Source: Moraxella osloensis
Lineage (GTDB): Bacteria; Pseudomonadota; Gammaproteobacteria; Pseudomonadales; Moraxellaceae
Direction of reading: 5' to 3'
DNA: 64,000 nucleotides
Assembly: GCF_009867135.1 (NCBI RefSeq)
Contig: NZ_CP047227.1
Location: 1 to 64,000 of the forward strand
Numbering within the stretch: the stretch's first letter is position 1; each line of letters starts with the position of its first letter. Made by a program: the position numbers and the translations under genes. The notes beneath the pieces are model-generated. The model was not told where the DNA came from, made no database searches, and saw nothing but the letters and a program-made list of their open reading frames with translations. This document shows positions 7,011 to 16,571 of the stretch, in pieces.

Positions 7011-10000
7011 TCAAGGACAATCAAACTGTCTAAAAATCCCCAAATTAAACGGATTTTTACCACTGACCGTCGTAAAGCTCAACGCCACCTTACGCCCACC
7101 AACAGTATAACTCACCACCGTCTCATTATCCGATTGCTTCACCAACGTCCCTGCCTCCACCATCCTAAACAGTGACCAAGGACCCCGTTGCTTCACACTG
7201 CCGACTTCCTTATTATCTCGAATCATCGACAATGCAAAGGTGCTATCCTCACTTGCCATCGGCCAACTCAAATTATAAGGCACAATCGGACCGTGACTAT
7301 AACTGTACTTAGTACCGCCGTAATTGATAATTAATGTATCCACTTTGGCATCAAGCGACATCACCTTTACCGCCACATTCACACTTGGCTTATTACCACC
7401 AGTGCTAAAATAAGTCTGCGTTACAGGTAAAATGTTTCTCACTTTAGTAAACTTCTGGTATTGTCCACCACGGGCAATGACCTCCCCTAACGTACTGGCT
7501 TTGGCCAAACTTGCGGTTTCAGGCGAAAGCTGGGTGAATTTTGCGTAATCGCCTTCTACCCCAAACACCTTCCCAAAGGCATCAAGTCCCACATTGTTGG
7601 GCGATGCCTTGATAAATGGATACCCTTGACCCCGTAATGCCAAACATGCTTGGGTAATCGGGGCTAGCTGTTTGTCTAGGCTAACCAACAGATCAGCCTC
7701 TTGTTGCTTTTTTAGATCCTCCGCCTTTTGAGCCTCCTTTTGCTCCTGTTCTTGTCTTTGTTTTTCTGCTTCTTCTTTGGCTTGTTGCTCTTTCTGGGCA
7801 GCTTCTTCTTTAGCTTTTTGTTCTTTTTGGGCTTCTTCTTGCTTGGCTTTGTTAAGTCGCTCATTCATTTCATCCAAACTTTTACTTAGGATAAAGTCTG
7901 AGAACTTATCAAACATTTGGCGAAACGGTGAGGGCAACCGATTGACTTCCGAGCGGTATTTGTACAAGGATTCATTGGAAGGTAAGTCCACACCCTTGTC
8001 CACAGCAATACCTAACACATCCAAATACTCGTATAGGTCTCTGACTGACAGGATAATACTGTCAATCGCCGCAGGCTGACCTTCAGCTTTGTCGGTGAGC
8101 AGATGAAAGTCCGTAAATGCGGTATCCACAGGAGAATCTTGTTGCACGGTGGCTTGGTAGGCGGTATTCACGTCTTTAATATCATTGACATTGACGTTGA
8201 CCCCTGCTTTCGATAGTACTCGGTCAACCACCCGTTCGGTGGTGGGGTTGGCTTTGTCAGCGACTTGGGCGGTAACTGACAGTTTGGTATTGTCGCCAAT
8301 GCCTTTAATCAGTTTGCCTAGCGGTGAGTTGACGGTATCTGATAGGATTTTAGCCAAGTCTCTCGCTTCTCGAAGATTTTGGGGTTGTTTTAGGTCAATG
8401 TCCGAGAGATAGACGTTCCAGGTACTGATGTAGCGGTCAAAGTAGGCTTTACGAGCTTGCTCTAGGGTATCTTTTTCGTTGGTTTTGACGGTAGCATAGT
8501 TGCCTAGCACCCAGTCCTCTTCTTTATACAGTTTGGTGGTCGATTTTAGCAGGGCAGGCAGTACAAATTGTAGGTACGCTTGTTTGGTGTAGATGGGATT
8601 GATGGGCTCGCCAATCGATTTGCCACTGGGTCTGGTAAAGATGAGTTTGCTTTGTACCCCACCCATGCTTTCAAAGGAGACAGGGGTTATTGGACTGCCT
8701 TGTTTGGTGATTTCATTAAAGGCGTCTGATAAAATCATGGTTGCCATGTCACTTTGGGCGACTTCATTACGGCGGAGGTCTACCAGCTGTTGGTCATACG
8801 GCACACTGGGGGTAATAGACTGTTTGGATAAGATGGTTTGTAGGGCGTTTTGTACTTTTTGTTTTTGTTCGGTATTTTTAATGGTCGAGTCTTTTTCAAA
8901 CGACCGCATCAGCCAGTTGTTCATAAAGGTGGCGTCAAAGTGCTCTTTACTAAACATCATTAAATAGGCTTTTAATGCATCGTAACGCTCAATGTTCTGA
9001 CCTGGTACGATATTACGCAATAGTGCGTCCAGTCTATAGCTAATAAGCGGCATGACACTATCTTGTAAAATGCGTTGATATGAAGCGTAGGCAACTTCAT
9101 TCATATTACCGCCTTGGTATAGCCCAAGTCGATAGAGAAACGGTGGCTCGGCTGGATTAGGCAATGCAGGAGTGATGGCAATAGTTTTAACTTTTTCAGC
9201 AAATTCAACCGCTTGGAGCAAATCTGAGGTTTGTCTAATCCCTGCCGCTTCTTTTTGCAAGGCGGTGGCTTTGCTGGCAACGTCGTCTAAATACTGTTGG
9301 TTATTGCTGTAACTGGTTAATATTAACACTGCCATGGCAGTGGCAGCAGTAGCAATACTGCCGACCCCCATCCAATATAAAAACTGGTGTTTAACATACC
9401 AAGCTTTGTCTTCACTAGCCAAGTTGGCTTCGCTAAAAATCACATCGGTGAATAAGTTGTTTAAGAAATAGCTGTGAGATGAACCTGTTATCTGCGGTTG
9501 TTGGCTATATTTATTGGTTAGACCAATCATGCCACTTAGATTGTTAAACACAGGGTCGAAGTTGGTACCATCTTGTTGGGCACTGGTAAAATAAATGCCT
9601 CGCCATAAAATCGGTGTTTCAAACTTGGACGATTTATAAAGCTCTCTAAATAAGCTAATCAAGTTTTCATTGAGCTTGCTAAATTCATCGGCAAAGATAA
9701 AGGCATTGTTTTTTTGTTCAGTGTCTGGCAGGCCATTTAACACACGAATCGCTGAGGCATTGATATTATCGGTGATTAATGCCAGCTGTTTTGAAACATA
9801 ACCAATTAAGTAATCACTGTCTTCTTGATCGGTTAATGCCGCAAAGTTAAAACCTAAATACCGTTCCCGTTGCTCAGGGGTTAGCTCTTTGAAATACTCA
9901 CTAAAGCCATTTAGCATATCAAGCTTGGTAATCATTAGATACACAGGAAAGTTAATGCCCAAGTATTTGACCATTTCATTGATACGTTTACGTAACTCGT

Positions 10001-10739
10001 GAGCCAGTTGGCGAATGTCGTTGTGGTGTTCAAGCAAGTCGTCTACACCAACGGTGACGATGACGCCATTGATGGGTTGCTTAGGGCGATATTTTTTCAA
10101 TAAGGTGATAAATTCTTTCCAGTCATAGGCATCATGCTCGCTATGGCTGTCATGTAAAGACAATCGACCTGCCGTATCCAGTAACACGGCTTGGTCGGTT
10201 AAGAACCAGTCGCAATCCCGAGTCCCAGCGAGACCTGAAATAGAAGACCCAAATGAACTCTCTAGGGGAAAGTTAAGCCCTGATTGTTTCAGGGCAGTGG
10301 TTTTGCCTGAACCTGCGGCACCTAGGACGACATACCATGGCATTTGATACAGGTACTGCCCGTTGCTAAATTTACCTAGCAGTTTGTCATTGTCCTTGTT
10401 GAATTTGGCATTTTTAAGCACTTCGTCAATTTCAGCAAATTGACGGCTCATGACACTGTCGGTACTGACATTTTTTAAAATAGGCTCTTGAGCCACTTTC
10501 ATTTCATTGACCAATGCCGCATTACGCTTGGCTTGACGAGCCAATTTAAAGAGCAAGCGAGCAAACCAGATGCCCACGATTAAGGTGATAAGCCCAATAC
10601 GCAAGTACTTGTTGGCTAGGGGTTTGACACTGCCTACGGCAATGAGCGGACCGACAAACCAAATCAATAAGGCAAGTCCAATAATGCCAATAAATATCCA
10701 TAGTGAACGAGCGGTTAGATAGTATAAAAATTTATTCAT
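7011..10739 (-). CDS. tssM: T6SS membrane-complex protein TssM (IcmF-like)
   Basis: Inner-membrane core of the type VI secretion baseplate-membrane complex, partner of TssL and TssJ. About 1242 aa, normal for the family. Two N-terminal membrane segments are followed by a cytoplasmic GTPase-like domain with Walker A GAAGSGKTTAL near residue 140. A third membrane segment (SIATAATAMAVLILT) precedes a large periplasmic part ending in the IcmF C-terminal domain. ATG 10739 is preferred to a TTG at 10766. A highly charged repeat-like stretch of lysine, glutamate, alanine and glutamine occurs in the periplasmic part, at about 7690-7850, and looks like an inserted helix. It is the last gene of the tssJ-K-L-M set. 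Confidence 0.93.
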   Translation of the reverse strand: MNKFLYYLTARSLWIFIGIIGLALLIWFVGPLIAVGSVKPLANKYLRIGLITLIVGIWFARLLFKLARQAKRNAALVNEMKVAQEPILKNVSTDSVMSRQFAEIDEVLKNAKFNKDNDKLLGKFSNGQYLYQMPWYVVLGAAGSGKTTALKQSGLNFPLESSFGSSISGLAGTRDCDWFLTDQAVLLDTAGRLSLHDSHSEHDAYDWKEFITLLKKYRPKQPINGVIVTVGVDDLLEHHNDIRQLAHELRKRINEMVKYLGINFPVYLMITKLDMLNGFSEYFKELTPEQRERYLGFNFAALTDQEDSDYLIGYVSKQLALITDNINASAIRVLNGLPDTEQKNNAFIFADEFSKLNENLISLFRELYKSSKFETPILWRGIYFTSAQQDGTNFDPVFNNLSGMIGLTNKYSQQPQITGSSHSYFLNNLFTDVIFSEANLASEDKAWYVKHQFLYWMGVGSIATAATAMAVLILTSYSNNQQYLDDVASKATALQKEAAGIRQTSDLLQAVEFAEKVKTIAITPALPNPAEPPFLYRLGLYQGGNMNEVAYASYQRILQDSVMPLISYRLDALLRNIVPGQNIERYDALKAYLMMFSKEHFDATFMNNWLMRSFEKDSTIKNTEQKQKVQNALQTILSKQSITPSVPYDQQLVDLRRNEVAQSDMATMILSDAFNEITKQGSPITPVSFESMGGVQSKLIFTRPSGKSIGEPINPIYTKQAYLQFVLPALLKSTTKLYKEEDWVLGNYATVKTNEKDTLEQARKAYFDRYISTWNVYLSDIDLKQPQNLREARDLAKILSDTVNSPLGKLIKGIGDNTKLSVTAQVADKANPTTERVVDRVLSKAGVNVNVNDIKDVNTAYQATVQQDSPVDTAFTDFHLLTDKAEGQPAAIDSIILSVRDLYEYLDVLGIAVDKGVDLPSNESLYKYRSEVNRLPSPFRQMFDKFSDFILSKSLDEMNERLNKAKQEEAQKEQKAKEEAAQKEQQAKEEAEKQRQEQEQKEAQKAEDLKKQQEADLLVSLDKQLAPITQACLALRGQGYPFIKASPNNVGLDAFGKVFGVEGDYAKFTQLSPETASLAKASTLGEVIARGGQYQKFTKVRNILPVTQTYFSTGGNKPSVNVAVKVMSLDAKVDTLIINYGGTKYSYSHGPIVPYNLSWPMASEDSTFALSMIRDNKEVGSVKQRGPWSLFRMVEAGTLVKQSDNETVVSYTVGGRKVALSFTTVSGKNPFNLGIFRQFDCP

Positions 10740-10784
10740 GTTCAAATCTGCCTTGATTGCTGACAACGGGCGTTACTTCGGTCA

Positions 10785-12020
10785 TTAAGGTTGCACAGCA
10801 ACGGTACGTTCAACGCTGGTTCCTAGTTTAGGGCCTTCGCCTGTGGTAAATAGGGTAATCTCGACACGGCGGTTTTTCGCTTTGTTCTCAGGGCTGGTAT
10901 TAGGTAACACAGGGTTGGTATCTCCCCTACCCTCTGAACGAATACGGTCTTTTTGGGTTACGTATTTGAGTAATATTTGTTTAATCGCATCGGCTCGAGC
11001 TTGCGATAAATGCCAGTTAGAGGGGAAACTCATACTTTGAATCGGGGTGTCATCGGTATAGCCTGTCACTACTATCTGACCTTGGGCTGACTCCAACGCT
11101 TGCCCCACTCGAGCTAGCACAGGAAAGTACTGGTCTTGGATGTTTTCTGAGCCTGAGTCAAATAGCATATCGCCTTTAATAATGACGGTACTGCGGTCAG
11201 GGGTTTCTTGTACTTCTACCAGTTTTTGGGCGATTTCATTGGCCAATAAGGGTCCTAACCGTTCAGTTTTAACTTGTGCGGTGATAGGGGTACTGGCAAC
11301 TACTTTGGGTAAAGCAAGGCTGTTTACCTGAGTACTGACTTTGTTAAAGTGACCACCCAATGCCCATTGTAGCCCGAAGTAGATGGCTCCCACTAAGACG
11401 CTGGCTAATACAGCAACGACCCATAGGGGAATAAGAAACTTGGTTTTATTCTCGGTTTGCGTGAGTGTTTGCGTGCCTTTATGCAATAGGCTGTCAAAGC
11501 GGTCAGGACGATGTTGGTTAATAATCGCCAGTAGCTCTTGCTTAATGGTGGCAATGCTGATGTCGCCATTGGGCAACACTTGGTATTTACCCTTGTAGCC
11601 AAACTGCAAGCACACGTAGATAAACTCTAATAGGTATAAGTTTTTTTCTACGTCACGTTTGGCGTTGTCCAGAATTTCAAAGAACCGCTCCCCACCCCAC
11701 GTCTCATCAAAGAAGGTGACCAACAGGCTTTTTTGTGCCCACGTTTCATCTGCCCAACCCGCTTTTGCTGCCATTTCATCTACGAATGTACAAAGGCAGT
11801 ATTTCGCTGCCTTGATACTGTCATAACTGGCTCGATGCTTTTCGGCGTTTTCTTCAAATTCGCTTATTAAGGTGCTAAACTTGCTTAAGATGGCTTCAAC
11901 CGACAGGTGACTCGTTGAGTGTTTCATGGCATTAGCGAGTACAAATATCGGTTTGGCTGCTTCAGTGATTGGGTTGAATACCTCGGTGAGTTGATAGGCC
12001 GATGGTGCAGGTTGGTTCAT
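10785..12020 (-). CDS. tssL: T6SS protein TssL with C-terminal OmpA domain
   Basis: A 411-aa DotU/TssL-family protein. The cytoplasmic DotU domain occupies about residues 10-190 (CTFVDEMAAKAGW and YVCLQFGYKGKYQVL are family-like). One membrane segment (FLIPLWVVAVLASVLVGAIY) follows. A periplasmic OmpA-like peptidoglycan-binding domain covers about 265-395 (LFDSGSENIQ, TGYTDDTP, NRRVEITL). TssL with TssM and TssJ makes the trans-envelope complex, and the OmpA domain anchors it to the cell wall. It lies between tssK and tssM with short gaps, consistent with one operon. Confidence 0.93.
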   Translation of the reverse strand: MNQPAPSAYQLTEVFNPITEAAKPIFVLANAMKHSTSHLSVEAILSKFSTLISEFEENAEKHRASYDSIKAAKYCLCTFVDEMAAKAGWADETWAQKSLLVTFFDETWGGERFFEILDNAKRDVEKNLYLLEFIYVCLQFGYKGKYQVLPNGDISIATIKQELLAIINQHRPDRFDSLLHKGTQTLTQTENKTKFLIPLWVVAVLASVLVGAIYFGLQWALGGHFNKVSTQVNSLALPKVVASTPITAQVKTERLGPLLANEIAQKLVEVQETPDRSTVIIKGDMLFDSGSENIQDQYFPVLARVGQALESAQGQIVVTGYTDDTPIQSMSFPSNWHLSQARADAIKQILLKYVTQKDRIRSEGRGDTNPVLPNTSPENKAKNRRVEITLFTTGEGPKLGTSVERTVAVQP

Positions 12021-12046
12021 CTTTTATATCCAAGTTATGTCGCAGT

Positions 12047-13390
12047 TTAATGATTAGTAGGCTTAATTACCCAAAACTCTAAGTCGATGTTTGGGAAGTC
12101 GCCTGCTAAGTGAAATGCCATGCCTGAGGTGTCATTGAATAGTTGCCACATGTCGGTGTCTTTGTCGAGTTCAAAATAGATGTAGCCACTGTGATACGGT
12201 AGTTCTCGAGGGGCAACTGATAGTGGGTTTAGTTTAATGCCTGGTAAGTGATAAGCAATGAGCTCTTGAATTTTCTCAACACTACTGATTTTCATGGTGC
12301 TTGGGACGCGTTGTCTTAGCACTTCGCTTGGTAGGTCCGCTTTGGCAGCTAACACAAAATTTGCCATGTCGAGTAAGGTTTTATTCGGGGTTTGGGCAAC
12401 ATGGGTGGCTTCATCGCGTCGTTCTAATGGGATACGGATGATGCGTTGTTCCATAACAGTGGATAAGCTGATGCGTAGGTTTGACATGAGCTGGGCAAAA
12501 CAGGTGGCTAGGTCATCGTGGTCATACCTTGGCAAATCCCCCATCTTACGCTCAGGCAAGAAGGTCATTAAGTCAGCACAGAGCTTAGATAAATTGATAA
12601 AGAGGGTTTCTGGGTGGGTGCCTTTGGCTGCATAGTTTTCATGTTGTAGATAGGCAAGATAGCGATTAACCGTTTGTAGCATTAAAAAGTCAATGATTTC
12701 TACCGCTCCGCCACGGTTAGGGTCATTCACCCCGATAGCAAGGTTGCGGCTTTTTTGGCTAAGTAGTCCATATACTTCATTGATATGGTCTTTTAATAGC
12801 GGTTGCTTTTGCGAATTTAGGGTGGGTGGAATAAACTTTTCATCCAAGAATACTTCTTGATTGTGATTGCTACCCACTTGCCCAATCACCAGTGCCGAAT
12901 GCGTTTGTACCAGTTCTTCTTCTATCATGAGTGAAGGGTTTAGGTTCGCTAGCATTAGGGTTCGGGGGTCAAAGTCAATGTTGGTGCTATCACGAACTGT
13001 TTTTTCAAAGCCTTGGTAGCGGTGTTGGGTGTTAGATTCGTGGTCAAAGCTGATTTCATTGATATTAGCCGATAATTCAGGAATCATCAAATACAATGGC
13101 TGGGTTTTGGTGTTAGGCTTTAAGGTAATTGATAAGTGAGCGAGTTCTCGCTCGTTGAATGTGACCAAGCGACCATCTTTTAATACGGCGGTTAAGCGAT
13201 TCACTTTGACGATGCCTTGATTAAGTCCATTTTGGTCAAACTGAATGTCATGTACGCCATAGTAAAAGGCTTGCAGAATTTTAAGGGATTCATTGATGCG
13301 GTCTTCAAAGTAACGTTCTTGTTGTTGAAAGTGTTGAGGAGTGATAAAAATGCCTTCTGACCATACCACTTTTGAGTTCAAAATTGACAT
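12047..13390 (-). CDS. tssK: T6SS baseplate protein TssK
   Basis: A 447-aa protein of the TssK/VasE family, the cytosolic adaptor linking the baseplate to the TssLM membrane complex. The N terminus VVWSEGIFITPQHFQQQERY is the family signature, and the length is normal. It lies 24 bp downstream of tssJ and 26 bp upstream of tssL. Confidence 0.95.
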   Translation of the reverse strand: MSILNSKVVWSEGIFITPQHFQQQERYFEDRINESLKILQAFYYGVHDIQFDQNGLNQGIVKVNRLTAVLKDGRLVTFNERELAHLSITLKPNTKTQPLYLMIPELSANINEISFDHESNTQHRYQGFEKTVRDSTNIDFDPRTLMLANLNPSLMIEEELVQTHSALVIGQVGSNHNQEVFLDEKFIPPTLNSQKQPLLKDHINEVYGLLSQKSRNLAIGVNDPNRGGAVEIIDFLMLQTVNRYLAYLQHENYAAKGTHPETLFINLSKLCADLMTFLPERKMGDLPRYDHDDLATCFAQLMSNLRISLSTVMEQRIIRIPLERRDEATHVAQTPNKTLLDMANFVLAAKADLPSEVLRQRVPSTMKISSVEKIQELIAYHLPGIKLNPLSVAPRELPYHSGYIYFELDKDTDMWQLFNDTSGMAFHLAGDFPNIDLEFWVIKPTNH

Positions 13391-13413
13391 TGTTTTTCCT
13401 TAATTCTTTTTGG

Positions 13414-14034
13414 TTAGAACGTTCTTTGGGTATAAATGCCTTTACTGTAGTCAGGTTTAGGTATTACCAGTTTGCCATTTTTTTTGACTAATGGGTCTTT
13501 CGGATGGCGTTTGGCATAGTCTTTGAGTAGAGCTGTCATTTGTGCCTGAGAGAGCTGTTGTAAACCTGCTTTGTCGGCATAAAGGTAGAGGTAATTCTGA
13601 TTGGTATTGAGACCAGTTTTGGACTGCTTTAATAAAGACAGTTTCCAGTTGGCAGTATCGATATTAAGGTAACCTGCTGCCACCCCTAGGTATTTTGCGG
13701 TGTTATCAACTTGAAGGGGAATATATTTAATGCTGTCAGGGTGAACGATGTATTGGGTACGGCGTACCAGTTTGTCGCCAAGTACTTTGTCATTTTCCAT
13801 GAGCTCTTTGTAGGTCACTACATTAAATTCACCAACTTCTTTAAGTTCGTAAATGTCAATTCGCATAGGGGCAGGGATATTTTGTAAGTCAGGATTTAAT
13901 GTGGTAGTCCCAAAAATTTGAAAATTGATGTCTTGCGGTTTGGGGTTGGCTGATTTATTTAGAACACTGCAACCAACGATGACTGGGCTAAAACAGGCAA
14001 GTATTATCAGATTTTTAATAGAAATATAGTTCAT
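13414..14034 (-). CDS. tssJ: T6SS outer-membrane lipoprotein TssJ
   Basis: A 206-aa lipoprotein from ATG 14034. The upstream in-frame start at 14064 adds residues ahead of the signal peptide and is less likely. A hydrophobic signal ends in the lipobox IVGC, and the transthyretin-like TssJ fold should follow (IDIYELKEVGEFN early, AAGYLNID later). TssJ sits in the outer membrane and contacts TssM in the periplasm. It is the first gene of the tssJ-K-L-M run. The remaining T6SS genes (sheath, Hcp, VgrG, ClpV) are not in this window. Confidence 0.85.
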   Translation of the reverse strand: MNYISIKNLIILACFSPVIVGCSVLNKSANPKPQDINFQIFGTTTLNPDLQNIPAPMRIDIYELKEVGEFNVVTYKELMENDKVLGDKLVRRTQYIVHPDSIKYIPLQVDNTAKYLGVAAGYLNIDTANWKLSLLKQSKTGLNTNQNYLYLYADKAGLQQLSQAQMTALLKDYAKRHPKDPLVKKNGKLVIPKPDYSKGIYTQRTF

Positions 14035-14671
14035 ACTTGTCTTTAACCCTAAAACCAACTTCATAGAAATAAGACAGACGGGTCCGTTACCATCTATTTA
14101 CTTTATGATATTCATAACAAATAATGCAATGGTTATCTACCTAATTAAATGATTGAAGTTAATTAGATAAACTTGACACATAAACCTTTCAACAAAAGTT
14201 AACCTTAGTCGGATTATACATCATTTTATCTATTTTGTTACTACCTTTTATCTTTTTTTCCCTTTTCTATTGTCTACCACCTATTTATAGGATAGTAGGG
14301 ATAATAGCTTTTTGCAAAATATTCTGTCAATTCCTTAGGCAAAATTATTCAACAACTTTTTCTTGGCATAATCGTTTGTAGTTATCAAAAGCGTTACAGA
14401 GATATAAAGTAAACCGAAGTTGTAAATGAATTAACCTCTAAGAAAATACCGACATGAGCGGAAAACATAGTTGATAACGGCAATTTACGTATGCTTATAC
14501 TCAAATAGTATACTTAAAAAACGCTGGTTTTTTAGACACTTGCACTTAGGCGGAAAAACAGGGATAAAAAGCCCCTGTTTTCGTATATTAACCCGTATAT
14601 CAAACAGCGTCTAACAAACCCACAAATCTAGCTTCAAAGTAAAAACTTGGGTTAGCTGATATCATAGGCGA
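14035..14671. other. Intergenic region between tssJ and brnA
   Basis: An AT-rich 637-bp stretch with no supported gene. It must contain the tssJKLM promoter on the minus strand, which I did not pinpoint. The only clear structure is a hairpin at 14555-14581 behind brnA. Confidence 0.6.
14555..14581 (-). terminator. Probable terminator after brnTA
   Basis: The arms AAAACAGGG (14555-14563) and CCCTGTTTT (14573-14581) form a 9-bp stem. Read on the minus strand, the second arm runs into a short T tract. It lies about 90 bp beyond the end of brnA. Confidence 0.55.
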
Positions 14672-14977
14672 CTAATGCGTTTCTGCCAACTCAGCCAACA
14701 TTGCTTGTCTTAAAATAGCATTCATCCGAGTTTGATAACCCTTGCCTTGAGACTTAAGCCATAGCAATACGTCACTGTCTATGCGTACCGTAGCGATTTG
14801 TTTGGTTGGCTTATAAAGCGGATTGCTAACAGCGGTTGCCCAAAACTCATGCGTCAACGGTGGGATATCAGAATAGTCAATCTCTGCCTCATTTAATTTA
14901 GCAAGACGAGACTTAGCTTCTTCGCTTAATTTAGGCGGATTGCTTAAATCAATAGCTCGAGTAACGATTTTGCTCAT
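14672..14977 (-). CDS. brnA: BrnA-family antitoxin
   Basis: A 101-aa antitoxin. The C-terminal ribbon-helix-helix DNA-binding part includes IATVRIDSDVLLWLKSQG. The central LTHEFWATA block is typical of BrnA. ATG 14977 gives the family length; the frame stays open upstream but only as a shadow of brnT. It overlaps the end of brnT by 29 bp. BrnA neutralises the BrnT RNase and represses the operon. Confidence 0.88.
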   Translation of the reverse strand: MSKIVTRAIDLSNPPKLSEEAKSRLAKLNEAEIDYSDIPPLTHEFWATAVSNPLYKPTKQIATVRIDSDVLLWLKSQGKGYQTRMNAILRQAMLAELAETH

Positions 14978-15245
14978 AACGTCTTTTCTCCTTTTTATCT
15001 GCAGGACGGGCTGAGATAATACGGATATACTCCTCACCGTCATCATCAAACCAAGTATGGGCAACCAGAATAACAGCAATGCCTTCAATTTCTCCAATGC
15101 TCTGCCATCGCATCTCACCATTCTCGATGCTATCTTGGCTCATCAAAAGAAATGGGTCAGCAAATACGAGCATGGCTTCATCGAAACTAATGCCATGTTT
15201 TTCAAGATTACTGGCAGCCTTGTTCTCATCCCAAGAAAAATTCAT
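14949..15245 (-). CDS. brnT: BrnT-family RNase toxin
   Basis: A 98-aa BrnT (PF04365). MNFSWDENKAASNLEKHGIS and FDEAMLVFADP open the protein, and EYIRIISARPADKKEKRRYE closes it, as in the family. BrnT is a ribonuclease toxin with a RelE-like fold that slows translation under stress. The toxin gene precedes the antitoxin gene, the usual brnTA order. Confidence 0.92.
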   Translation of the reverse strand: MNFSWDENKAASNLEKHGISFDEAMLVFADPFLLMSQDSIENGEMRWQSIGEIEGIAVILVAHTWFDDDGEEYIRIISARPADKKEKRRYEQNRYSSY

Positions 15246-15276
15246 TTAAGCCTACTTTAAATCAATCTATTTAGTA

Positions 15277-15299
15277 TTGTAAATACATTTTTGTAAATA
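15277..15299 (-). promoter_or_regulatory. Direct repeat upstream of brnT, possible BrnA operator
   Basis: TTGTAAATA occurs at 15277-15285 and again at 15291-15299, 14 bp apart start to start, 32 bp upstream of the brnT start. An RHH autoregulator usually binds repeats in this place. The assignment rests on position. Confidence 0.4.
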
Positions 15300-15351
15300 T
15301 TATTAGCAAAATACGGAGCCGTCAAGTTAACTTGCTTATGGTTGCAGCGAA

Positions 15352-15957
15352 CTAGTCTTGTGCTAATAAATCCACCCCTGCCTTCTTTAACTCCCCTTTC
15401 GCTGTTACATAGTGATATAGCGTGCTGCTCGGAATATCACCAAGCTCCCTGCAAATCGCTGGAATGCTTTTGGTCTGGTCTTGCATGAGATATTGAGCAT
15501 ATTGCAATTTCTCTGCGGTCATGATTCTCGGTCGCCCACCTTTACGTCCTCGAGCACGAGCGGCGGCAATCCCTTCTTTTACTCGCTGACGAATAATATT
15601 GCGCTCCATTTCAGCAAACGCGGCTTGAATCTGCAAAAATGCTCGTCCTGCAGGGGTTGTGGTATCCATGGGTGAATTAATGGCTTTAAAGCCAATGTCT
15701 TTCTCAGCCAGTTCATCGATGAGTTTGATTAAGTCACTGGCTAACCGCCCTAACCTATCCAAATCCAAAACAACTAACACATCGCCCTTTCGCAAATAGT
15801 TTAGACAATCATCCAATCCTTTACGTTGGGAATTACTGCCCGATGCTTTGTCTTCAAAAATTCGCTCACAGCCGATTTCTTTTAACGCATCAACCTGACG
15901 GTCAAGGAGTTGTTTCCCTTCAGAAGTTGACACTCGGGCATAACCGATAAAACTCAT
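15352..15957 (-). CDS. Serine recombinase (resolvase/invertase family)
   Basis: A 201-aa small serine recombinase. The catalytic serine lies in IGYARVSTSEGKQLLDRQ, the LDRLGRLASDLIKL and PAGRAFLQIQAAFAEMER blocks follow, and a Hin/resolvase-type HTH closes the protein (SIPAICRELGDIPSSTLYHY). It could resolve multimers of a replicon or transposon, or invert a segment. No res or invertible repeat was found next to it. It stands between two toxin-antitoxin pairs, a common plasmid-maintenance grouping. Confidence 0.92.
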   Translation of the reverse strand: MSFIGYARVSTSEGKQLLDRQVDALKEIGCERIFEDKASGSNSQRKGLDDCLNYLRKGDVLVVLDLDRLGRLASDLIKLIDELAEKDIGFKAINSPMDTTTPAGRAFLQIQAAFAEMERNIIRQRVKEGIAAARARGRKGGRPRIMTAEKLQYAQYLMQDQTKSIPAICRELGDIPSSTLYHYVTAKGELKKAGVDLLAQD

Positions 15958-15999
15958 TTTTTATTACTAACCTTTATTGTCTGTGGTCATTGCCTTAAT

Positions 16000-16332
16000 T
16001 TATGAGATAGCTAACAACAACCCAATTTTTTGTTTAATTGTCTCAAGCTCAGCTTGACTGACATTGCCTTTATGCTTTGCATTACGTGCTTTCCAATCCA
16101 AGCTTTTGACTTGGTCCGATAAGGCAACATTTTGCGGTGTACCTTCAATGGTGACTTCAAACGGATAGCCTTTGATTTTGGTGGTCAAGGGACAGCAAAT
16201 TAGTAAGCCTGTGGCTTGGTTATAATCTTTGGGCGTTAATACCACAGCAGGACGATGACCTGCTTGTTCATGTCCTGCTTGGGGATCAAACTCCAGCCAT
16301 ATAATATCACCAACCTCAGGAATATAACTCAT
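16000..16332 (-). CDS. mazF: MazF/PemK-family endoribonuclease toxin
   Basis: A 110-aa PemK/MazF protein. The N terminus GDIIWLEFDPQAGHEQAGHRP carries the substrate-loop GHEQAGHRP motif, and CPLTTKIKGYPFEV with DQVKSLDW is typical. It cleaves mRNA when the labile antitoxin is lost. It overlaps the antitoxin gene by four bases. Confidence 0.93.
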   Translation of the reverse strand: MSYIPEVGDIIWLEFDPQAGHEQAGHRPAVVLTPKDYNQATGLLICCPLTTKIKGYPFEVTIEGTPQNVALSDQVKSLDWKARNAKHKGNVSQAELETIKQKIGLLLAIS

Positions 16333-16571
16333 AGCAATTCCTTACCGACAGGCTGACCAAAATCAATTTCGCTATGCACATTATCTGGGGTGATTTGACC
16401 TAATAATTGTTCCAATGTTTCTTGAGAGTCTATAATCGGTTCAATGATAATCCGCCCTGCTTCGGCTCGTACATTAACCTTTTTTTCAGCACTCAAATTT
16501 AGCTCGGTTAAAATACCTGCAGGAATTCTAACCCCAATACTGTTACCCCATTTTCTCATCGTGACTTGCAT
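16329..16571 (-). CDS. mazE: MazE-family antitoxin
   Basis: An 80-aa AbrB/MazE-type protein. The swapped-hairpin DNA-binding N terminus (MRKWGNSIGVRIPAGIL) is clear. The acidic C-terminal tail would bind MazF. The first gene of the pair is the antitoxin, as in mazEF. Confidence 0.92.
   Translation of the reverse strand: MQVTMRKWGNSIGVRIPAGILTELNLSAEKKVNVRAEAGRIIIEPIIDSQETLEQLLGQITPDNVHSEIDFGQPVGKELL

Noticed and set aside
6816..7110. Small open frames between the IS4-like element and tssM
   Set aside because: They overlap a terminator and the end of tssM, with no ribosome site and no family-like sequence.
7777..8967. Several plus-strand open frames opposite tssM
   Set aside because: They are antisense shadows of a well-supported TssM gene, without ribosome sites or protein-like composition.
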